Positions 41,778 to 47,141 of a DNA stretch of 47,141 nucleotides are shown piece after piece (position 1 is the first letter of the stretch; every line of letters begins with the position of its first letter). Under the pieces are notes generated by a model. It was not told the origin of the DNA, made no database searches, and worked only from the letters and a program-made list of their open reading frames with translations. The translations under genes were made by a program, and so were the position numbers. Source of the DNA: Ancalomicrobiaceae bacterium (GTDB lineage Bacteria > Pseudomonadota > Alphaproteobacteria > Rhizobiales > Ancalomicrobiaceae); assembly GCA_031291595.1 (NCBI GenBank), contig JARLIU010000290.1:1-47141 (forward strand), in the 5' to 3' direction.

Positions 41778-43469
41778 ATGGCGCGCATGCTGGAGTATCG
41801 CGGCACCTACGACGACGTGATGCGCGGCTTCCGCTGGCGGCTGCCGCGGCGGTACAACATCGCTACGGCGGTGTGCGAGGATTGGGCGCGGCGCGAGCCC
41901 GATCGGCCGGCACTCGTCTATCGCAATGGCGACGGGGGCAATGAGACCTGGAGCTACGGTCGCATCGACGCCGCGGCCAACCGGCTCGCGAATGGACTGA
42001 GGCACTTGGGGCTGCGGCGCGGCGACCGCGTCGCGATCATGCTGCCGCAGGGGCCAGAGACGCTGATCTCCCATCTCGCCATCTACAAGCTCGCGGCGAT
42101 CGCGCTGCCGTTGTCGACGCTGTTCGGTGTCGAGGCGCTCGGCTACCGGCTGGAGAACGGCGGCGCGCGGGCGATCATCACCAACCGCGCCGGGCTCACC
42201 CCACTCGCCGAAATCGCCGGTGCGCTGCCGGACTTGCGCCACGTGCTCGTCGCCGATGCCGGCGCCAGCGGGGTGGAGACGGTGCCGGGCCTGGCGGTCG
42301 CCGATCTCGCCGGCCTGATGGCAGCGGCCTCCGACCGGTTCGAGACCGAGCCGACCGGGCCGGACGATCCGGCGATGATGATCTACACCTCGGGCACCTC
42401 GGGCCCGCCGAAGGGCGCGCTGCACGGCCACCGCGTGCTGCTCGGCCACCTGCCGGGAATTCAATTCGTGCATGAGGGGTTTCCGCAGGCCGGCGACGTT
42501 GCCTGGACCCCGGCCGACTGGGCCTGGGCCGGCGGACTGCTCAATCTGCTGTTGCCGGCGCTGTCGTTCGGCGTACCGGTGATCGCCGGCCGGGCGGAAA
42601 AGTTCGATCCCGAATTCGCCTTCTGGCTGATCGAGCGCTACGGCATTCGGACCGCGTTCATTCCGCCGACGGCGCTCAGGCTGATGCGCCGGGTCGACCA
42701 TCCGCGCGAGCGCTTCGATCTCAGGCTCAGGACCATCGGGTCGGCAGGCGAGTCGCTGGGATCGGAAACCTTCGAATGGGCACGGGCGGACCTCGGCATC
42801 ACCGTCAACGAATTCTACGGCCAGACCGAATGCAACATCGTCATCGGCTCCTCGTCCAAGCTCGGCGTGGCGCGTGCCGGCCTGATCGGCAGATGCGTGC
42901 CCGGCCACCGGGTGGCGATCGTCGACGATAGCGGCGACGAGTTGCCTGCGGGCGAACTCGGCCAGATCGCGGTTCGCGCTCCCGATCCGGTGATGTTCCT
43001 GGAATATTGGCAGCGGCCGGAGGCGACGGTCGAAAAGTTTCTCGGCGACTGGATGATCACCGGCGATGTCGGCGTGATGGACGAGGAGGGCTACGTGCGC
43101 TTCGTCGGCCGCAACGACGACGTCATCACCTCCTCCGGCTACCGGATCGGTCCGGCCGAGATCGAGGACTGTCTCGCCGGCCACCCTGCCGTGGCGCTCG
43201 CCGCCGTCGTCGGCAAGCCGGATCGACTCAGGACCGAGACCGTCGCCGCTTTCGTCAAGCTGGCTCCGGGCGCCGTGCCGTCGGTCGAACTCGCCGCCGC
43301 CTTGCGCGAACACGTGCGCAAGCGCCTGTCGGCGCATGAATATCCGCGTGAGGTGACATTCGTCGACGAGATTCCGCTCACCACCTCGGGCAAGGTCATC
43401 CGCAGGCTGTTCCGCGAACGGGCGCATGCCGAAGCCGCCGCCGAAGAGGCGTCGATACACTGGGAATGA
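41778..43469 (+). CDS. AMP-binding acyl-CoA synthetase
   Basis: About 563 residues from the ATG at 41778; a second ATG at 41787 and a TTG at 41730 are alternatives, none with a strong ribosome binding site. It activates a carboxylic acid with ATP and links it to coenzyme A. The AMP-binding P-loop MIYTSGTSGPPKGALHGH (about 200-217), the EFYGQTECN motif, GDVGVMDEEGYVRFVGRNDDVITSSGYRIGP hinge and the C-terminal lysine region LTTSGKVIRR are complete. The opening RYNIATAVCEDWA and overall form resemble the medium-chain/benzoate-type synthetases, but the acid is not predictable. It is the last gene of the possible CoA-thioester operon starting at 40541. Confidence 0.9.
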   Translation: MARMLEYRGTYDDVMRGFRWRLPRRYNIATAVCEDWARREPDRPALVYRNGDGGNETWSYGRIDAAANRLANGLRHLGLRRGDRVAIMLPQGPETLISHLAIYKLAAIALPLSTLFGVEALGYRLENGGARAIITNRAGLTPLAEIAGALPDLRHVLVADAGASGVETVPGLAVADLAGLMAAASDRFETEPTGPDDPAMMIYTSGTSGPPKGALHGHRVLLGHLPGIQFVHEGFPQAGDVAWTPADWAWAGGLLNLLLPALSFGVPVIAGRAEKFDPEFAFWLIERYGIRTAFIPPTALRLMRRVDHPRERFDLRLRTIGSAGESLGSETFEWARADLGITVNEFYGQTECNIVIGSSSKLGVARAGLIGRCVPGHRVAIVDDSGDELPAGELGQIAVRAPDPVMFLEYWQRPEATVEKFLGDWMITGDVGVMDEEGYVRFVGRNDDVITSSGYRIGPAEIEDCLAGHPAVALAAVVGKPDRLRTETVAAFVKLAPGAVPSVELAAALREHVRKRLSAHEYPREVTFVDEIPLTTSGKVIRRLFRERAHAEAAAEEASIHWE

Positions 43470-43624
43470 GCCGCGAGACATGCCGGCAGCGCTTCTCCAA
43501 CTATTCATAGAGCCGTGATTCAGCATATCGATGGAATCGCCCGGCGATCCATCTGAAAGCATCCTGCTTGTCTTATGCGCGGGGTGCCGATGCCGTCACG
43601 ATGGCCAAGTCCGGGCCGTCACCG

Positions 43625-44050
43625 TCATTGCTGGATGAGGATGCGCGTGTTCGCCTTGCCGTGCTGCATCACCAACGAATAGAGCGCCTCGGCGTCCCTC
43701 GGATCGAGCCGGATGCAGCCGTGCGACGCCGGCTTGCCGAGATTGCGGGTTTCGACCGTGCCATGCACCGCGTAGCCGCCGGCAAAGAAGATCGAGTGCG
43801 GCATCGGCGAGTTGTGATACTTGTGCGAATAGTACTTCTTGTACATTTCCTGCGGCCGATACACGCCCCTCGGCGTAATGTAGCCCCTGCGCGCCGTCGA
43901 AACGCGCCAATCGTACTGCTGGACCCCGTCGACAAAGACCTGCATGTGCTGGGTCGAAATATTGATCCGTGCTTCGACCGCGGCCTCGGCCGCCTTTGGC
44001 CCATAAAATACACATGCGAAGAATACGAACAGCATCGCAACGATACGCAT
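43625..44050 (-). CDS. L,D-transpeptidase (YkuD domain), exported
   Basis: 141 residues from the ATG at 44050. Residues 1-23 are a signal peptide (IVAMLFVFFACVFY, cleavage near AEAAVEA). The YkuD catalytic core is complete: H96 in YAVHG and SHGCIRL (109-115) with nucleophile C112. Such small enzymes make 3-3 cross-links in peptidoglycan or attach proteins to it in the periplasm; the opening 'ARINISTQHMQVFVDG' and 'TPRGVYRP' are typical of the short rhizobial members. It is divergent from the small secreted protein gene, with a 316-bp AT-richer region between. Confidence 0.92.
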   Translation of the reverse strand: MRIVAMLFVFFACVFYGPKAAEAAVEARINISTQHMQVFVDGVQQYDWRVSTARRGYITPRGVYRPQEMYKKYYSHKYHNSPMPHSIFFAGGYAVHGTVETRNLGKPASHGCIRLDPRDAEALYSLVMQHGKANTRILIQQ

Positions 44051-44366
44051 GACTCTACCCTGTGTATAGTGCTGTCGATGAAACCGTCGTACGGGAAGGA
44101 ATGCGGCAACGCCCCAGCGGGAAGACCCCTGAAACAGAAACATTCCGGATGCTATTCCAATAGCTGGAATATGACAACCGTACGAATGTCTCGCCTATCC
44201 GCATGCCCGGCGCCAGATGACGGGCTTATCGAATGTTCATAGACGAAACATCTTAAATTTCAGTGGATAATCCGATTTACGATGTATAAACGCGGCGTAT
44301 TTACGAAATATTTACCATCAATAGACGATGAATGCTCGACTCCATTCAGTATCATAGAGGCGATAC
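44051..44366. promoter_or_regulatory. AT-richer divergent promoter region
   Basis: 316 bases between the L,D-transpeptidase gene and a small secreted-protein gene. The part 44229-44345 is markedly lower in GC than the window, with TATAAA, ATTTACG and AATATTTACC words suitable for promoters on either strand. A 7-bp inverted repeat, TATTCCA (44153-44159) and TGGAATA (44165-44171) around 5 nt, could be a regulator site. Confidence 0.4.
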
Positions 44367-44756
44367 ATGACCAGGTGGCTATCGCTATCCCTTGCAGTGA
44401 TCGCATTGACGGCATCATCGGCCCACGCCGACGACTTTCCCAAGCAGCTGATGCCGGAATTGCTTCAGGTCGAACACGAGGTGTGCAAGACGTCGACGGC
44501 CTACGGCAAGCGTTTCATCGTGCGCGCCGATATCGACGGCGATCACAAGCCCGACGTGATCCTCGATTATCGCGACGCCATGTGCGGCTGGAACTCGACG
44601 TTCTTCTGCGCCGCCGACGGCTGCCTGCTGAGGATCTATGCGACGCGCGGCGGCTGGCATCGCGTCTTCGATGGTCGCGCGCGGCAGTGGCAGTTCACGG
44701 CGGACCGCGGCATGCCGGTCGTCATGATCGACGGGCGGCCGCTGGCGCCGCGCTGA
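44367..44756 (+). CDS. Small secreted protein with DxDGDxKPD calcium-loop-like motif
   Basis: 129 residues. Residues 1-21 are a clear signal peptide (WLSLSLAVIALTASSAHA, cleavage after AHA). The mature part has RADIDGDHKPDVILDYRDAMCGW, a DxDxDxxxD loop as in EF-hand, dockerin or FG-GAP repeats, and four cysteines (C40, C64, C72 and C77 approximately) that may form disulphides in the periplasm. I do not recognise a named family. It is divergent from the L,D-transpeptidase gene. The ATG at 44367 follows AGAGGCGAT, an acceptable ribosome binding site. Confidence 0.75.
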   Translation: MTRWLSLSLAVIALTASSAHADDFPKQLMPELLQVEHEVCKTSTAYGKRFIVRADIDGDHKPDVILDYRDAMCGWNSTFFCAADGCLLRIYATRGGWHRVFDGRARQWQFTADRGMPVVMIDGRPLAPR

Positions 44757-44906
44757 CGGGCCGCCGCATCGCGACCATTGACGGACATCGTTTCGGCAAA
44801 CCCGGATTTCGCTTTCGCCGGCCAGCCACTATAGCACTGGGACCGTGCTGCGGCGTTCCGGCTGCTGGCACTGCCTTCCCACTCGATTGCGTCAGGCAGT
44901 CTGAAC

Positions 44907-45866
44907 ATGACCTTTGCCGAGATCGGCCCCATCGTCACACCGGTGTTCGGCCTCATCGCACTCGGCTACGGCGCGGCGGCGGTCAAGCTGTTCGCCAGCG
45001 AACTCGGCGAGGCGCTGGGCGAATTCGTGTTTTCGCTGCCGCTGCCGGTGTTGATCTTCCGCACCATCGCGGTGGCGCATTTCCCGGACGTGTCGCCCTG
45101 GCCGCTATGGGGCGCCTATTTCTGCGGCGTGATCTTGGCCTGGGGGACGGGAACGCTGGTTGCCCGACGCGTCCTCGGCCTGTCGCCGGCCGAAGGGGTG
45201 ATCGCTGGCGTTTCCTCGTCGTTCTCCAACACGGTGATGATCGGCGTGCCGCTCATCTACACCGCCTTTGGCGACGACGGAACGGTGCCGCTGTTCCTGA
45301 TCATCTCGGTGCATATGCCCGTCATGATGACCGCGGGCACCATCATGAGCGAGCGGGCGGCGCGCCTGCAGGATCCCGACCATCAGGCGTCGTCGATCCT
45401 GCATGCGCTGAAGGCCGTGGCGCGCAATCTCGCCACCAACCCGATCGTCCTCGGCGTCGTCGCCGGCGGTCTCTGGCGGGCGTCAGGCTGGCCGCTCGAG
45501 GGCTCGCCGCGCACCATCATCGACCAGATGGCCAATGCCGCCGTGCCCTGCGCGCTGTTCTCGCTCGGCATGGGGCTGAAGCGCTACGGGCTGTTCGGGC
45601 AGTTTCCGCTCGCCATCATGGCGACGACGCTGAAGCTCGTCGTCATGCCGCTGATCGTCTATGTCATCGCCTCGCGGCTGACCAACCTGCCGCCGTTATG
45701 GGTGACGGTCTGCACCATCTGCGCCGGCCTGCCGTCGGGAGTGAACTCCTACCTGTTCGCCGTGCGCTTCAACGTCGGCCAGGCCGGCGCATCGAGTGCC
45801 ATCACGCTGACCTCGACGCTCGGCGTCATGTCGCTGATCGTCTGGCTCAATCTCCTGGCTGGATGA
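44907..45866 (+). CDS. AEC family transporter
   Basis: 319 residues with about ten hydrophobic helices split into two halves, as in auxin-efflux-carrier-type (BASS-fold) secondary transporters. Recognisable parts are FAEIGPIVTPVFGLIALGYGA at the start, FSLPLPVLIFRTIA, GVSSSFSNTVMIGVPLIYTAFG with the helix-breaking Asn, and a second-half ICAGLPSGVNSYLFAVRF. Family members move organic acids such as malate across the inner membrane; the substrate here is unknown. It follows the small secreted gene after 150 bp and converges on gluQ with a 12-bp gap. Confidence 0.9.
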   Translation: MTFAEIGPIVTPVFGLIALGYGAAAVKLFASELGEALGEFVFSLPLPVLIFRTIAVAHFPDVSPWPLWGAYFCGVILAWGTGTLVARRVLGLSPAEGVIAGVSSSFSNTVMIGVPLIYTAFGDDGTVPLFLIISVHMPVMMTAGTIMSERAARLQDPDHQASSILHALKAVARNLATNPIVLGVVAGGLWRASGWPLEGSPRTIIDQMANAAVPCALFSLGMGLKRYGLFGQFPLAIMATTLKLVVMPLIVYVIASRLTNLPPLWVTVCTICAGLPSGVNSYLFAVRFNVGQAGASSAITLTSTLGVMSLIVWLNLLAG

Positions 45867-45878
45867 CGGCCGGTCGCG

Positions 45879-46820
45879 TCACAATCCGCACAGCCGCCGG
45901 ATCTCCGCCGGGCTCATGCCGCGATCGATGAGGGCGGACAGGCCCGTGTCGCCCTCGCTCTTCGACAGTTTGCGCCCCTCGGCGTCGGTGACGAGCGCGT
46001 GGTGGTGGTAGCGCGGCTGCGGCAGATCGAGGAGCACCTGCAACAGCCGATGCACGGAGGTCGCGGCATAGAGGTCGCGGCCGCGCACCACGTCGGTCAC
46101 GCCTTGCAGCGCGTCATCGACGACGACGGAAAGGTGATAGGAGGTCGGGATCTCCTTCCTTGCCAGCACGACATCGCCCCAGTCCGCCGGAGCGGCGCGG
46201 ATGGTGCGGGCTTGCAGCGTGCCGGCGGCGCGCGCGGCGACCGCCGCGACATCGGCGGCGAGGTCGTCTCGGTGGTCTGGGCCGGTCTCCTGCCAGCCGA
46301 GCGGCGCGCCGTCGAGCCGTTCCCAGAGCATTGCCATGGCCTTGTCCATGTCGAGCCGCCAGGTGAACGGCGTGCCCGCAAGGAGGCGCGCGCGGGCGTC
46401 CGCTGCCGGCAGCTGGCGTTCCTCGGTCGGGTAGAGCGGCGCGGCATCGGGATCGCGCGGCCAGACCCGGCCCGTAGCTTCGGCGGCCGCGACGCGTGCC
46501 CGGATCTCGGCGCGCGTCAGGAACGCCGGATAGACGAGGCCCATTGCCTGCAACCGGTCGAGCGCTGCGGCATAGACGTCGAAATGCTCCGATTGCCGTC
46601 GCACCTCGCCATCGGGATGAAGGCCGAGCCGGTCGAGATCGCGGCGAATGGCGGCCTCGAACTCCGGCCGGCAGCGGGTCACATCGATATCTTCGATGCG
46701 CAACAGGAACCGTCCCCCGACCGCCCGCGCCAAGTCGTGGTTGAGAAAGGCCGAGCGGCCATGGCCGAGGTGGAGCGGCCCGTTGGGGCTCGGAGCGAAG
46801 CGGAAGGTGGGCTCGGACAT
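45879..46820 (-). CDS. gluQ: Glutamyl-queuosine tRNA(Asp) synthetase (GluQRS), zinc-ligand-free form
   Basis: 313 residues from the ATG at 46820, the usual GluQRS length, lacking the anticodon-binding domain of true glutamyl-tRNA synthetases. It attaches glutamate to queuosine in the anticodon of tRNA-Asp. The Rossmann signatures are HLGH (17-20, HIGH motif) and RKLSKS near the C-terminus (KMSKS motif); RIEDIDVTR is also typical. Where many GluQRS proteins have a zinc knuckle with Cys residues (CFCTR and YPGTC), this one reads AFLTRAEI and LYPTEERQL, with no cysteine, so zinc binding appears lost. It is divergent from the glycosylase gene. Confidence 0.92.
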   Translation of the reverse strand: MSEPTFRFAPSPNGPLHLGHGRSAFLNHDLARAVGGRFLLRIEDIDVTRCRPEFEAAIRRDLDRLGLHPDGEVRRQSEHFDVYAAALDRLQAMGLVYPAFLTRAEIRARVAAAEATGRVWPRDPDAAPLYPTEERQLPAADARARLLAGTPFTWRLDMDKAMAMLWERLDGAPLGWQETGPDHRDDLAADVAAVAARAAGTLQARTIRAAPADWGDVVLARKEIPTSYHLSVVVDDALQGVTDVVRGRDLYAATSVHRLLQVLLDLPQPRYHHHALVTDAEGRKLSKSEGDTGLSALIDRGMSPAEIRRLCGL

Positions 46821-46965
46821 GTTGTCGGGCGGTCTGAGGGCGAATTGCGGCAGCGAAACCGGGTGGCCGGCGCGGCCGAATCGATCATAATCGATTCTGC
46901 GGCTTGGTCGCTCTCGCCGGGCCGATTGACGCAGCCGCCATGACCGGGTCAGGAAGCGAGGTTCC

Positions 46966-47141
46966 ATGCGCCGCATCGAAACCGACGAGGACGTGTTGGA
47001 AGGGCTCGACGCGCTCGTCCGTGTCGATCCCCGGCTGGCTCAGGTCAGGGCCATTGCCGGCGATATCCCGTTGCGCCGGCGCGAGCCCGGCTTCGAGGGA
47101 TTGGCCCGCATCATCGTATCGCAGCAGGTGTCGGTCGCGGC
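46966..47141 (+). CDS. DNA-3-methyladenine glycosylase II, N-terminal part (3' end outside window)
   Basis: The first 58 residues of a gene that runs off the window. After MRRIETDEDVLEGLDALVRVDPRL, the segment GFEGLARIIVSQQVSVAA is the opening helix of the HhH-GPD base-excision glycosylases of the AlkA/Mag type, which remove alkylated purines from DNA. The catalytic helix-hairpin-helix Asp lies beyond the end. The ATG at 46966 has GAGG 5 bp upstream. It is divergent from gluQ with a 145-bp gap. Confidence 0.85.
   Translation, partial: MRRIETDEDVLEGLDALVRVDPRLAQVRAIAGDIPLRRREPGFEGLARIIVSQQVSVA

Noticed and set aside
43568-44242. Plus-strand frame opposite the L,D-transpeptidase
   Set aside because: It overlaps a gene with complete catalytic motifs and has no domain of its own.

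Overview
The window is a GC-rich, densely coding piece of an alphaproteobacterial chromosome, most likely Hyphomicrobiales (Rhizobiales). This is inferred from gene content and order: ftsE-ftsX-YdcF-plsC next to an MJ0042 zinc-ribbon gene and hpt, a DUF2125 gene, btaA-btaB for betaine lipids, a DUF1737 protein, and the CCCTCCCCC-type palindromic repeat common in that order. I cannot name the genus.

Layout. 1-2157: the tail of a mutarotase-like gene and a two-domain protein related to the UGSC (seleno)protein family. 2470-2967: a broken tyrosine-integrase fragment next to a tRNA-Gly(GCC), which looks like the scar of an old tRNA-targeted integration. 3432-10343: a three-gene operon of transglutaminase/DUF2126, circularly permuted ATP-grasp fused to an alpha-E domain, and a second transglutaminase, thought to make and process an unknown peptide-like product. 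10482-11183: a TerC/YjbE membrane protein. 11404-13778: a D-xylose dehydrogenase-like SDR and a semialdehyde dehydrogenase, the two ends of a Weimberg-type pentose pathway. 14190-16068: btaA-btaB. 16131-25532 (minus): a complete MdtABC-type RND efflux operon starting with its outer-membrane lipoprotein. 25907-28097 (minus): a SorC/DeoR-type sugar regulator and transaldolase.

28604-31016: a DUF2125 protein, chaC and an unknown small protein. 31322-35075 (minus): plsC, YdcF, ftsX and ftsE, with the zinc-ribbon gene and hpt divergent from them (35310-36790). 36821-41686: a DUF985 cupin, gloB, leuC, RidA, a CoA-ester lyase and a DUF1737 protein. 41778-47141: an acyl-CoA synthetase, an L,D-transpeptidase, a small secreted protein, an AEC transporter, gluQ and the start of a DNA-3-methyladenine glycosylase gene.

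The least explained signals are non-coding. (1) Two copies of a bipartite double-hairpin element (28351-28518 and 32967-33133) share architecture and 3-nt bulges, and several base pairs change on both arms between copies. (2) Three 24-bp palindromes of identical 10-4-10 layout lie upstream of btaA and twice upstream of chaC; the latter two sit in a diverged tandem duplication. (3) An integrase remnant carries an in-frame TGA beside tRNA-Gly. No CRISPR array, complete insertion sequence or rRNA was seen.
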